This document shows, piece by piece, positions 22,079 to 32,559 of a stretch of DNA of 64,000 nt. The translations under genes and the position numbers were made by a program. The DNA is from Azorinus chamasolen (taxonomy: Eukaryota > Mollusca > Bivalvia > Cardiida > Solecurtidae). The stretch lies in assembly GCA_963576725.1 (NCBI GenBank), contig OY755251.1, positions 37,517,246 to 37,581,245 of the forward strand. The letters are read 5' to 3'. A model generated the notes under the pieces. It worked only from the letters and a program-made list of their open reading frames with translations. It searched no databases and was not told the origin of the DNA. Within the stretch, counting starts at the first letter, position 1, and each line of letters begins with the position of its first letter.

Positions 22079-22294
22079 TCACCCTTTACTACATAAATAC
22101 GCCTGTCTATGCCTTTGCAAACAGAGTAGACCCAGATCAGACGGCTCCTATAGGAGCCATCTGATCAGGGTCTGCTCTGTTTGCTCATGACATAATATAG
22201 ATATGATTCTGATAAAATAAAAATAATGCTATTATAAATTAATATGCATGATGCCATTAATTGTTTCATGAACATTCATGGTGTAAAGGGTTAA
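22079..22294 (+). mobile_element. family A MITE
   Basis: CACCCTTTACTACATAAATA start, hairpin GCAAACAGAGTAGACCCAGA to GGGTCTGCTCTGTTTGC around GGCTCCTATAGGAGCC, GCATGATGCCATTAATTGTT, end GTGTAAAGGGTTAA. Confidence 0.88.
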
Positions 22295-22595
22295 GACTGA
22301 TTTCTCATTCAAAGCATTGACTTGACTACCATTTGCAATCTGACATTTTGTCAATAATTCCTCCAAAGCTTTAACGGATCTGATATCAGTGAAATTTTCA
22401 GCAAATCAGTCTGAGAAGACATTAATTTTTCAGCATGACAAGGGTTAATTACTTCCCAAGAATAAGTGTTTGTGTTTGGACTGGTTCTTAGAATGTCAAA
22501 ATCTTTGCAATTGTTAAAGTTGGCAAGTGAGGATAGTAATCAATATTTGCACCTGCAAGGAAAGAAACTGGCTTTGGTAAAACAATGCAAACTAG

Positions 22596-23675
22596 AACTA
22601 TCACTAAAGGTGATAAATACCCCGGCATGGCAGCTTTGATAGCAAATTCCAAATTTGTGGCACCAACTACTCATGTAACAGGACAAAAACATAAAAATAC
22701 TTAAAGTTCAAGGGGAGATAATTTTGCAATGCCCAGCGCTAAACACATAAAATTGTGTCATGCACATCTGCTATTTGTGTTTATTGTGTATGGAAAGTAT
22801 CAATTGAACAACTTTAAAATTGAACGAGGATTTTGCGACACCAATCCCCATGTATTCATGACAAAATGACAAAAATTACTCAAAGTTCAAGAGGAGATAA
22901 TTCTGCAATGCCTAGCCCTAAACACATGAAAAATGAGTGTTGCACATCTACTATTCATGCTGATTATGTATACTACTTATACACGGAATAACTTTAAAAC
23001 TGAAGGAGGAGTTTGTGACACCAACTCCCCATGTTTCATGCCAAAATGACAAAAAAATTCAGTTCAAGAGAAGATAAATCTGCAATGCCCAGCGCTAAAC
23101 AAATGAACATTGGTGGCTTGCACATTTGTTTGTGGTTATTATGTATGGCAAGTATCAATTGAATAACTTTAAAATTGAAGGAGGAGTTCACGACACCAAT
23201 CCCCATGTATCATGCCAAAATAAAAAATACTCAAAGTTCAAGGGGAGATAATTCTGCAATGCCCAACACTAAACACATGAAAATTGAGTGTTGCACATCT
23301 ACTATTTATGGTTATTATGTATACCACTTATACACTGAGTAAACTTTCAAACTAAAGGAGGAGTTTGTGACACCAACTCCACATGTTTCATGCCAAAATG
23401 ACTGAAAATACTCTAAGTTCTAGGGCAGATAATTCTGCAATGGCCAGTCATAAAACATGTAAATTGCATCTTGCACATCTACTATTCGTGGTTATTACGT
23501 ATACCAAATATAAATTCAATAACTTTAAAACTGAATGAGGAGTTTGAAACACCAACTTCCCTTGTTCAAATGCAGACGGACCGACGGCATGACTGTCCGA
23601 CCATGCAACCGACCGCCGGACATGCTGATTCCAGTATATCCCCTCAAACAAGTGTGCGGGGTATAAATAGCATCT
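22596..23675 (+). mobile_element. tandem-core element (~178-bp unit)
   Basis: 5' end near AACTATCACTAAAGGTGATA then AATACCCCGGC; about five units of ~178 bases marked by AAGTTCAAGGGGAGATAATT, CTGCAATGCCCAGCGCTAAA, TGCACATCTACTATT and GGAGGAGTTTGTGACACCAA; then CAGACGGACCGACGGCATGA and the 3' end GTGCGGGGTATAAATAG. The ACCCC motif near the 5' end mirrors the 3' GGGGTATAAA. Confidence 0.8.
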
Positions 23676-23726
23676 GCCTCAACCCTCTGAATGCTGAATT
23701 TTCAAAACGAAATGGCCCATCATTGC

Positions 23727-23973
23727 TTAACCCTTTACTCCATTGATATTCATGAAAGAAATAATGTTATCATGAATATTAATTAGATTAATTGTTATAA
23801 TAGCACATGGACACAGGAATTTTTGGCCATGGCGGAAACTGTAGAATCATATTTATATAATCGTAAGGAAACAGAGCACACCATGATGAGACGGCTCCTA
23901 CTGGAGCCGTTTAATCTGGGTCTACTCTGTTTGCAAAGGCGTAGAAAGGCGTATTTATGGAGTAAAGGGTTAA
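23727..23973 (-). mobile_element. family A MITE, complete
   Basis: 247 bases, TTAA on both sides. Ends CCCTTTACTCCATTGATATT and GTATTTATGGAGTAAAGGG; TAATGTTATCATGAATATTA; hairpin AACAGAGCACACCATGATGA to GGGTCTACTCTGTTTGC. A good reference copy. CCC ends with TTAA duplication fit piggyBac-type mobilisation (inference). Confidence 0.9.
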
Positions 23974-23974
23974 C

Positions 23975-24130
23975 AGTGCACTCCATACAGTAAGAAAGGA
24001 CTGAATTAACTACACTCCTATAGGAGTTTTCTGCATTACTTTTGATCTGCATTAAGCTACCACCTGCCTTATAGACACCATAATTAGACCTCTTATTGAT
24101 GGCCGCTTAAGACAGGTTCAACTATAATTA
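23975..24130. mobile_element. family P MITE, partial
   Basis: Starts in the hairpin (ACTCCTATAGGAGTTTTCTG), then ATTAAGCTACCACCTGCCTT and GGCCGCTTAAGACAGGTTCA. The left half is lost against the neighbouring family A copy. Confidence 0.65.
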
Positions 24131-24297
24131 TCATTCACTGGGAAAGTCCACTCAGACCATCCAAACTGTGTAAGATCATTGGATACTGAAGGCATCACAT
24201 CAGGGGGTATGCTGTGTGTACTGAAAGTGACAAAACAGAACCCGATCAAACAATGTGTTCAAACAGACTGATTATTGGACAAAATAGCAATACTTAC

Positions 24298-24361
24298 ATT
24301 CATATATAAATCCTGAGCGTAGTTATCTGTATCAGAGTCCCAGAAACATCGACATCCCATT
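24298..24361 (-). CDS. DYNLT2B: DYNLT2B exon 4 (RCFWDSDTDNY segment)
   Basis: A 64-base exon encoding residues 95-115, beginning MGCRCFWDSDTDNYAQDLYM. The RCFWDxDTDNY motif is the strongest family fingerprint. Acceptor TTCTTTCAG at the upstream side; donor AAT followed by GTAAGTATTG. The exon ends in phase 0. The methionine at the start is internal, not an initiator: the preceding base completes K94 from exon 3. Confidence 0.94.
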
Positions 24362-24553
24362 CTGAAAGAATTCATGTAAAACTCTAGTATCATACAAGCT
24401 ACATGTTGTTCGATTTTCAAGAAGATACATACGATAAGTAGTCTAGAGATAACTTTCTGTTATAAATCCAATGGAGTCTTCTGTCTAATACTAATTTCTG
24501 GAAAGTTTATTTTACAATTGTGTATATAATGATACAAACATATCTAAGCTATC

Positions 24554-24752
24554 ACAGGGTTTTTTCACCTTCTATAACAGAGGCCTGTAAAAGGCCCCTT
24601 CCCAATTGAAAATTTCTTTAAAATCATGCAGTTTTCCCAAAAATCCAAACTTACATCAGCTTTTTTGTTTCCCAAATCAGCAATTATAGCGATAATTCTT
24701 CCCAAAATCAGCAGGCTAAGGCCCCTTCCCAATTAAGAGAGAAAAAGCCCTG
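24554..24752. mobile_element. hAT-like short element (CAGGG ends)
   Basis: 199 bases with inverted ends CAGGGTTTTTTCACC and GAGAAAAAGCCCTG, and internal direct repeats GGCCCCTTCCCAATT at both subterminal positions. TATCA occurs on both sides, but a clean 8-base duplication is not seen. CAGGG ends are common in hAT elements. Confidence 0.5.
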
Positions 24753-24933
24753 TATCATAGATATCAAAGATTTTTTATTCTAGATATTACACCTAGCCAA
24801 ACTATTTTTTAACATTAGTTCCCTTTGCTGGTACTGGTGGCCCAAATTTTAGGTCTGGCTTGTGGTCTATATAGTCAATTATGAGTTTCCCCGTCAAATT
24901 TTCTCACCCTTGAATTTATGGCTGAGACAAAAC

Positions 24934-25181
24934 TTAAACCTTTCCCTTACGTAAGTGCAATTTGACGCATCTGCAAACAGAGTAGACCCAGATCAGACGG
25001 CTCCCATAGGAGCCGTCTGATCTGGGTCTGCTGTTTGCTTATGGTGTAATATAGATCTGATTCTACAGCTTCTGTCTGAGGCAACATGTTCTGTGTTCAT
25101 ATACCGTTGTAAAAAAATAATCTTGTTTATATTCATGACATCATTATTTCTTACATGAATATACAACTGGGAAATGGTTAA
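24934..25181 (+). mobile_element. family A MITE, complete
   Basis: TTAA-flanked; AACCTTTCCCTTACGTAAGT start, almost perfect hairpin GCAAACAGAGTAGACCCAGA, CGGCTCCCATAGGAGCCGTC, TGATCTGGGTCTGCTGTTTG; CATGACATCATTATTTCTTA; end ACTGGGAAATGGTTAA. Confidence 0.88.
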
Positions 25182-25399
25182 AGAGACAAACATTGATTAT
25201 TTTTGTATGCATATTATAATTGTGTCAATAGTAATGTTATATCATGCTTACCAAAGGCATTTCATCAATTTAATGTATAGAGTATTAGAGTAATTTTGTA
25301 AAAATATCAAATCCCGTCTGCCTTTAACATATTAGAACTTGCTTTTTTTCTACACTCTGAAGCATTCATAAAACCCTTGACCTGATGGAGGTGCCTTCT

Positions 25400-26650
25400 G
25401 CATACATGTGATAACTACCGACGGTAGGTGAATTCTACCGTTTTCAGAGGTGGTCTACCGTTCTACCGATTCAATGGACGTTTCTACCGTTTTACCGTTT
25501 CTGCTACGGCATTTTTTTTAGTGACCTATATTTTCCTCCCTGCGTTAGATTATCTGTTAGTTCTCTACACACACAAACCCCCTTTAGCATGCTGTGATCC
25601 ACGATTGGCCTGTTTTGGTATGGTTCCCCCGCGGAGAACATCCGCATTATGTAATCACAAGTTGGTTCCCGTTTGCGCTGTACTGGAGTTAACAAAAAAA
25701 ATTTCGGGAACCAGTCGTGTCAACATGCAAACGGCGGCATGCGCCTTTGCGGGATGCACGCATACAAATCAGACAGAATTCCATCCTAAGGCAATGCTTC
25801 TGCACAAATCCCCTCCCTAAATAGATAATTTAATCTAAATTCAAATCGGGATGTCTTGTTTTCGTTTCACGGTCGCGAAAGAGAGTCGCTACTTGTTGCT
25901 TGGAGACTGCAAATTTATTTCCGGTAGTGACGTCCCCCAGATACAGCATCTGGTGTGAAGGTTTTTACGCGATTTGATTGGTTAATTTATATATCAAAAT
26001 CACATAGTCTCTCGCGCGAGTCGAAAACGAAAGTGAAAAACATTTTGTTAACAAATGTGATTATCTGGACTTTCTACACGAAAACGAAGCAGTTATGTCC
26101 GAAAGAAAGACTGAAATCGAGGGCAGTACTTTATTACATTTCTTCACTAGCCCACCTGTCACTGAGTCCAGAATAAACTCTGATATAGGCGACGTTGTCC
26201 ACAAATACACATGCGGCACGCATTATTATTACTCAAGCGAGGTGACAAATTAAGACGAGGGGAATGACGTTATCATAGCTTCAAAAAGCAGTATGCACTC
26301 CGACCGTTAACAACAAGTAAAGAATATCCGAATATTCTGAACGATAAACAGTTTAGTTTTATTCAGCAAACCGGCAATACCAAAAAGTACGAAAGATTCG
26401 TCCCCAGACCGATTGTACTGAATAAATCGAGGTTTATAACGTTTTTTTCATAGATTTTTTTGACTTGATTTGCGAATTTTCCTCAAAAAATTGGAGAAAA
26501 CACACTTTTTTGCCATTGGGAATATAGCCGAATAAGGGCTAGAAAATAAGCCTATAAAGCACTGAAACTGTAAAAAAATAAGATAAAATGGAATATATTT
26601 ATCATTATGATAAAACAGTAATAAGTCTCGATTTTTTCATGGCATTAATG
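25400..26650. other. CpG-richer intronic block, unassigned
   Basis: Within DYNLT2B intron 3. It starts with repeats of CTACCG (CTACCGACGGTAGGTGAATT, GGTCTACCGTTCTACCGATT) and contains many CpGs (CACGGTCGCGAAAGAGAGTC, TCTCTCGCGCGAGTCGAAAA). A 130-codon frame at 25428-25820 matches nothing I recognise and lacks a convincing start or splice context. It could be an old transposon or an unrelated gene fragment. Confidence 0.35.
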
Positions 26651-26654
26651 ATTA

Positions 26655-26975
26655 TTTAATTATGGGAGCTGTCTGATCTGGGTCTATTCTGTTTGCAAAT
26701 CAGTGAAACATGTTTATATGAAGGAAAGGGTTAATGGGGTTATTGATATCTAGGCATTGTAAGGGTTGGAGATGATGCCATGGCTGTGTATAGATGTAGT
26801 CTGTATAATGTATGGTTTGTAAAGGTAGATTTATTATTATAACAGCACATGGACATTTTATTTTGTTGGGCCAAGCCAGAAAGTGTGGAATCATTTCAAT
26901 ATCATAAGAAAACAGAGCAGACCCTGACAAGATAGCTCCTATGCATGAAAAGGCGTTGATATGAGGGAAAGTGTG
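26655..26975 (-). mobile_element. two family A fragments
   Basis: Right end of one copy (GGAGCTGTCTGATCTGGGTC to GAAGGAAAGGGTTAA, ending near 26734) and middle to right part of a second (AACAGCACATGGACATTTTA, AAACAGAGCAGACCCTGACA, ending at about 26972). Confidence 0.6.
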
Positions 26976-27227
26976 TGTAAATGTTATGTGTGTAGTGTAA
27001 GGTTTATAATGGCATGGTATGTGGATAATACCGTAACAGTTTTTATGGTAAGGTATGAATGATTATGTGAAGAGGTATAAAAAACGTAAGTATCCAGAAG
27101 ATAATTTTTTCATCTCCATATATTTCGTCGTGTCGGTAAAATCTACCTGACAAAAATCAAATCTACCTGACAAATTTCCAAAATCTACCTGACATGCTTC
27201 AACAGGTTATCACATGTATGCTTCTGA

Positions 27228-27825
27228 CATCCTTGCAAACACAGTAGACACAGATGGCTACTGTTGAAGCCATTTGATCAGGGTCTGCTCTGTTTGTATA
27301 ATGAAATAATAAGATCTGAATTTACAGATTCTTCCAAGGTCAAAAAAACCTTGTTCATGATAACATGAAATTTCAGCAGATTAATACATGTATTAATATA
27401 TTCATTATTTCATACAAGTGTGGCAAAGTTATTTTGTTTTAAATTTAGAAAGCCCCCATTTCGCCACACCGGAACTTTATCCTTCTTTATGTTCAACTTT
27501 TAAGTTGGTATAAAATCACAATAAATCCATACTCCGGTTTCACCTACGCATCACGTATATTATAAACTGAACTCAAAACCACACAAATTACTAGGCACTT
27601 ATATAGTAGCATATAGTACACATGCAAAGCATGAAACCCACTTATCCTAAGACATCGGAGTCTGGAGCAACCCACAACAATATCCTATTCAAGACTCCGC
27701 TGGAGCGGAGGAGCAATAACACATATAACAACAATTGGATATTACGTCACTCCGCCGGAGCGGAGGAGCAATAATAAAACATGAATATTCACGACAACAA
27801 GAATATTCATGTAGTAAAGGTTTAA
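27228..27825 (+). mobile_element. family A MITE with ~350-bp insertion
   Basis: Left part with hairpin GCAAACACAGTAGACACAGA to GGGTCTGCTCTGTTTG and ATATTCATTATTTCATACAA; right end GAATATTCATGTAGTAAAGG at about 27801-27820. Between them lies AT-rich DNA plus the repeated GC-rich motif CTCCGC(T/C)GGAGCGGAGGAGCAATAA at 27696 and 27750. The boundaries of the insertion are not clear. Confidence 0.55.
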
Positions 27826-27935
27826 TAATGTTATATATCAGCTTTCACATAAAATTATGAAATCAGGGTCTACAGTGTTTGTATTTACCATGTCACAACT
27901 GTCCTCTTGCATTGACACAGCTCATAGTTTCATTC

Positions 27936-28161
27936 TTAAACCTTTACTCCATAAATACGCTTTTCCAAACGGAGAAGACCCAGATCAGGCGACTCCTCTA
28001 GGAGCCGTCTGATACAGGTCTGTTCTATTTGCTTATGGAGTAATATAAATCTGATTCTACAGCTTCTGCCATGGATTCATAATCCAATTAAAACAGTTTA
28101 TCTAATTAATATTCATAATATCATTATTTCTCACATGAATATTCATGGAGTAAAGGGTTAA
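27936..28161 (+). mobile_element. family A MITE, complete
   Basis: TTAA-flanked; AACCTTTACTCCATAAATAC start, GCTTTTCCAAACGGAGAAGA hairpin arm, AATATCATTATTTCTCACAT, end ATTCATGGAGTAAAGGGTTAA. Confidence 0.85.
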
Positions 28162-28214
28162 AACATGCCAAGCCCTGTTAACCCATCACCTGCCATGCGA
28201 GGTGCGATTGACTT

Positions 28215-28284
28215 TTGCAAACAGCTTGAATCAAGATGAGACAATGAATAACTTTGAGCCTGAGTAGGATCCAAGCTGTTTGAC
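28215..28284. repeat. family D palindrome copy
   Basis: TTGCAAACAGCTTGAATCAA, GATGAGACAATGAATAACTT, GAGTAGGATCCAAGCTGTTT. Imperfect; it lies in DYNLT2B intron 3 about 170 bases from exon 3. Confidence 0.6.
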
Positions 28285-28456
28285 ACTCTGTCGATAATTT
28301 CAGTTATATGATCACCTGGATCAGAAAGGCCCAAGGATCCAAACTGGTTGAAACTATAAGATCATGGTATTGGTTTTCAGCTCTATTTTCTTGAGAGTTG
28401 AGATGAGAGTGGGGTTGGGTGTGTATGAGTTTATATGGTTCATCGTTTCCACTTAC

Positions 28457-28526
28457 TTGACACCCTGTCCTCTCTGTTCTCCTATAGCTACCTGCACAAT
28501 GAACTTATATCTGTCATATCCCATAT
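28457..28526 (-). CDS. DYNLT2B: DYNLT2B exon 3 (Tctex1 domain core)
   Basis: A 70-base exon encoding residues 72-93, MGYDRYKFIVQVAIGEQRGQ plus GV, bounded by split codons D71 and K94. The stretch YKxxVQVxIGEQRG is the central beta-strand signature of the family and helps form the dimer interface. Acceptor TTATTGCAG; donor AA followed by GTAAGT. The usual human residues here read GEQRGEGV; this copy has GQGV. Confidence 0.94.
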
Positions 28527-28782
28527 CTGCAATAAGCAAAAATGCAAATGCACACCACCATGAGTAACATCAAATAGAACATTTATCAAGAATTGATTGC
28601 AAGCATGCAAAGAGTGTATCTAAGCAGACCTAAAGACCCTGGTGAAGTTAATATATTGTCTACCTCCTGTAGTGTCTTGTCTGGCTACAAACCTCTCCTC
28701 TATACTGTTGCTCATCCTCAAAATTCAGAAAAGGGCACAAGTATTTCATTTTAGGAGAAATATCTTCGAAGACAGGTTTGAC

Positions 28783-29016
28783 TTAACCCTTTCCCTTATG
28801 TAAGCACATTTTGATGCATCTGCAAATAGAGTAGACCTAGATCAGATGGCTCCTATAGGGTCTGCTCTATTTGCTTATGGTGTAATATAGATCTGATTCT
28901 ACAGCTTCTTCTTGAGCCAAAATGTCATGTGTTCATAACCCATTACAATAAATAATCTTATTAATATTTATGTCATCATTATTTCCTATATGAATATTCA
29001 TCAAGGAAGGGGTTAA
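28783..29016 (+). mobile_element. family A MITE
   Basis: TTAA-flanked; CCCTTTCCCTTATGTAAGCA, shortened hairpin GCAAATAGAGTAGACCTAGA to GGGTCTGCTCTATTTGC, end TCATCAAGGAAGGGGTTAA. It lies in DYNLT2B intron 2. Confidence 0.85.
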
Positions 29017-29426
29017 GTACATGTATAGCCGTTACATTCCCAAACTGTCTGATTAAAAGATCTCTTTGATGTATTGATTTTCCATTATAAACTAGAATTA
29101 TTACTGAATAATTATTTGATTAATAGCCTCACACAAGTGCTTGTCAGAGTATGTTACATTTTGAATAATCAGAGTGTGATAACTGTGATAAATCATCCAA
29201 TGAAATGTTGCATGAATATGAGCAGCTCCTCTTTATAATTATGCTTCACTGACATTGTTCAATAGTTGCTGAGAAATAACACAAACAAGTAAAACCAACA
29301 GACAGACTACAGACAGACTGACCCACACTGTGGGTCCTACTTCATTTATGGACATATAAAAGTTGTATTCAAATATGCTACATCAACAGAAAAAATTGTT
29401 GTTAAAAAGTATCTAGTCTGCCCTAC

Positions 29427-29560
29427 CTTTTAATCTAGTTTTGACAGTGTCTGTGATGGTTTTGGTCCAATCCATTATCTCCTCTGCATCATATGTTTTA
29501 CCATCTAAAAATTCTGTTAATACATTGTGTATACACTCTTTCACTATAATGGGTCTGAAC
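29427..29560 (-). CDS. DYNLT2B: DYNLT2B exon 2 (Tctex1 domain, first half)
   Basis: Encodes residues 27-70: FRPIIVKECIHNVLTEFLDG, then KTYDAEEIMDWTKTITDTVK and TRLK. This is the first helical part of the Tctex1 fold; FRP..VK.CIH and the TDTVK.RLK helix are family hallmarks. The acceptor is TTTGTTTCAG; the donor is AAAAG followed by GTAGGG. The last base G starts the codon for D71. Flanking introns carry a family A MITE (29680-29932) and a nested transposon stack (30669-32287). Confidence 0.95.
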
Positions 29561-29679
29561 CTGAAACAAAACAAGATCAATTTATTGTTAGAACATTCTT
29601 ACAACATAATATACTCTGTATATAGCTATTACCTACATTATGTAAACAAGACAGGTAGCAAATATAACTGCTGTTGAAT

Positions 29680-29932
29680 TTAACCTATACTCCATAAATA
29701 TGCCTTTCTACACATCTGCAAACAAAGTAGACCCAGATCAGATGGCTCCTAAAAGAGCCGTCTGATCAGGGTCTACTCTGTTTGCTTATAATATAATATA
29801 GATATGATTCTTCAGTTTCTGCCATGACCAAACATTCCTGTGTCTGTCCATGTGCTATTATAACACATAAATCTAATTAATATTCATGATGTCAATATTT
29901 ATTACATGAATATTCATGGAGGATAGGGTTAA
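29680..29932 (+). mobile_element. family A MITE, complete
   Basis: TTAA-flanked; CCTATACTCCATAAATATGC, hairpin GCAAACAAAGTAGACCCAGA to GGGTCTACTCTGTTTGC, ATTCATGATGTCAATATTTA, end ATGGAGGATAGGGTTAA. It lies in DYNLT2B intron 1. Confidence 0.88.
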
Positions 29933-30479
29933 GATGTAGGCATTAACTCTTTTCACACTACGTAAGTTTGACAAGCTCATTTCTAACATGTTTTTCTTTA
30001 CAGGTATAGTCAAAGTAGTAAAAAGAGGATGGATTGTGAGGATGGAATCAGAGAGTCATTCTATGATCCTTTGTTTCATCTGCATCTTGACAGAGTAGAT
30101 ACACTCTTGCAATGCTTGTTATCAGCAATAGCCAAATGCTCAAAGTAATAGAGACTGCATTTCTCAATCCTAAGGAGAAATATACGATTTGGTTGAGAAT
30201 TATGACATTTTTGCAGCTGTACGACAGCTGTGTTAAAAAAGGCCATTTTATTGCTTATGAATATCAAATGCTAGCATGAAAGCCTTCAAAACTTCCCTTT
30301 AATATGATAAGATTGCAAAAGATAAACCAAGTTTCATCTTTCAACTCATGTTAAACAGGTTTAATTTACACCTATAAAGGCACTTTGTTTCAAACCAATC
30401 ATTTTTTCTCCAGTGCCAAAATATATAAAGAAATTTTCTCTGAATAAGTTACATCTGGCAGTTGACCTTTTCAGCTTCC

Positions 30480-30665
30480 ATAGCAGTACCAGTGAGCTAG
30501 GACCCCAACTGACATAATTCAACACCCGTCATTTTGGTTTACTGAAGAACAGTCTGTCTCTTAGAAATGAAGTAATTCTAAGGGAAGAAAAGTTGCTGGC
30601 CTCTACCATGATTCAAACCCCGGATCTCTGGACTACTAGTCCGACACTCTAAATATGTTGCTAAA
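30480..30665 (-). mobile_element. possible tRNA-derived SINE fragment
   Basis: On the minus strand, GTGTCGGACTAGTAGTCCAG followed by AGATCCGGGGTTTGAATCAT resembles a tRNA anticodon arm and T arm with a B-box (GGTTTGAATC). The A-box side is missing, cut by the boundary TTAACCCTTTAGCAAC. No functional tRNA is implied. Confidence 0.35.
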
Positions 30666-31312
30666 GGGTTAACCGAACAGCATTGGCTGTTGGAGATGTC
30701 TTACATAGGCCGATCATCTATCAAATTCCATTAATAGCAAACACAGCAGACCCTGATTAACCGACTCCTATAGGAGCCATCTGATATCTAGGTCTACTCA
30801 GTTTGCAAATGCGTGAAAACATGTTTATATGAATGAACGGTAGGTCTAAAACACGCAATGGAAGAAATGGAACACAAAACACGCATTGGAAATTTTAAAG
30901 TCATTTCTGGGTAGATTTAAGTTTTTTCAAGCAATATAGGTACAATAAGTTAATTTCGATTGAATTAGACCAACTAAAACAAGAATGGTCAATAGATAAC
31001 CATAAAATCGCGTAATTACTGAAACATTTCCATTTCGCCAGTAGAGAAATGGAGATTTATAGTAGAAATGGAGATGAAATATGCATTTATATGTTGTTTT
31101 TGTTCATTTTTTCAGGCATTATGACTACTTTTACACGAATTCTATCGAATAGTAGACCCAGATGAGATGGCTTGTGCAGGAACCGATTGATGAGGGTCTG
31201 TCCTGTCTGAGTTCTTACAGGGAACAGTCTGGAACACATACCTCCACTTCCCAAGATACAATGATCTGGTCAGCTTCATTTGCATAATTACCAACGTTCT
31301 ACGAACATTACA

Positions 31313-31585
31313 TTACTCTCCCCTCCGAGAAGTCTCGTCCCGAGACTTTGACCCTGTGGGAGACCCGTGGGTAAGGCAACTCCTGTCTGGCAGTTGTCTT
31401 TATCCCACCGCTGCCACCATTTGTAACATACAAACCCAGTGACCCAGCAACAACAAACCCTGTCGGTGCAAATCTTAAGCTCACATCAAGAGATGTTTGT
31501 TGCGCTATATATATACCTCCACTTCCCAAGATACAATGATCTGGTCAGCTTCATTTGCATAATTACCAACGTTCTACGAACGTTT
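31313..31585 (-). mobile_element. TRIM-like miniature LTR element remnant
   Basis: A 69-base direct repeat (31238-31306 and 31513-31581, containing CCTCCACTTCCCAAGATACA) flanks a core. Read on the minus strand, the core has TGGTGGCAGCGGTGGGAT just after a TTACA end (like a tRNA-Leu primer-binding site of Gypsy elements) and CTCGGAGGGGAGAG (polypurine tract-like) just before the second repeat. No gag or pol. The frame seen across it is a shadow. Confidence 0.45.
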
Positions 31586-31694
31586 ATGATTACTTATTTC
31601 ATCTCCATTTCTACTATAAATTTCCATTTCTCCACTGGCGAAATGGATTTTTTTTCTGTAAATAAGCGATTTTATGGTTATCTATTGACAATTC

Positions 31695-32116
31695 GGGAAG
31701 AATCTAGTATAGCGGACCCCGGAAATCACGAATCATAACAAAGCACAGCGCGAGCCTTTTTGAGCCAATAATGTTGCTAAACGTGACGCCATTTTGTTTC
31801 ATTGCTCTATGTTTACCTAGGGTCACTGCCGCGACTCTTGTACAATAACTGGCGGTTATAATTATTTGAAGAAACGAATTTCAAGCAGGGAAATGTTTCA
31901 TCATATCATTTCTTTAAGTTGCTTTGATTTTCTGTATGGAAAAAAGTTAATAAAGCAGGGGGTTTGGGGGCGATAGCCCCAGACAGAACAGCAACATCCT
32001 GCCATTTGCAAATATTCTGACGTCATTGGTTACGTCATTGTATGTTTACCGCAAGTAACATAATTGTATTATATTTTGCGGTAAAAAATTGGGGTCCGCT
32101 ATACTAGATGTGTTCC
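31695..32116. mobile_element. 422-bp inserted element with 8-bp TSD
   Basis: Flanked by GACAATTC at 31687-31694 and 32117-32124. Inverted ends share ATCTAGTATAGCGGACCCC. The unfilled equivalent site is present in the left arm of the host foldback (minus strand reads TATTGACCATTCTTG), so the insertion is proven by an empty paralogous site. Non-coding. Confidence 0.9.
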
Positions 32117-32559
32117 GACAATTCTTGTTTTATTTGGTCTAATTTAAGCGAAATTAACTTATTGTACCTATATTGCTTGAAAAAACTGTTAAAATCGACC
32201 CAGAAATGACTTTAAAATTTCCATTGCGTGTTTTGTGTTCCATTTCTTCCATTGCGTGTTTTAGACCAACCCTGAATGAAAGGGTTAAATTACTGTACAG
32301 CTAAAACATTCATGATGGGTCATTATTTCTCAGCTAAACCGAAATAATCTTCAAATAATTACATCCCCGGTACAAACATATACAACACAAGGGATGTTTA
32401 CAAGTCCCAATAAATTAGAACATGTGCGTGAGCGTGCGTGACAGTACTGTCCACTATTTGATTACTGCAGTAGAGTGCTCCGTCGATATATTGTCTCGAA
32501 AACCCACGACATTTCAAATAACAGCACTCCGTCGTATTATGTGCCAATGAAATACTTGC

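Larger units (their letters stand above)
30838..32272. mobile_element. foldback transposon with 8-bp TSD
   Basis: Flanked by TGAATGAA at 30830-30837 and 32273-32280. The ends (AGGTCTAAAACACGCAATGG and, reversed, TGGTCTAAAACACGCAATGG) begin inverted arms of ~250 bases each, with subterminal repeats of ACACGCAATGGAA. The right arm is interrupted by a 422-base element (31695-32116). No transposase is encoded. The 8-base duplication fits hAT- or P/KDZ-type elements. Confidence 0.85.
30669..32287 (-). mobile_element. family A MITE (subtype 2) split by a nested stack
   Basis: Hairpin AGCAAACACAGCAGACCCTG to GGTCTACTCAGTTTGCAAAT and GAAAACATGTTTATATGAAT on the left; the last bases AGGGTTAA resume at 32281 after the inserted 30838-32272 element. 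Joining across the duplication gives the normal end of this subtype. Confidence 0.75.

Noticed and set aside
25428..25820. 130-codon plus-strand frame in the CpG-richer block
   Set aside because: No recognisable domain, odd composition and no splice or promoter support; kept only as an unassigned region.
30600..30660. tRNA gene
   Set aside because: Only an anticodon/T-arm-like part is present, without an A-box or acceptor stem; better explained as a SINE fragment.
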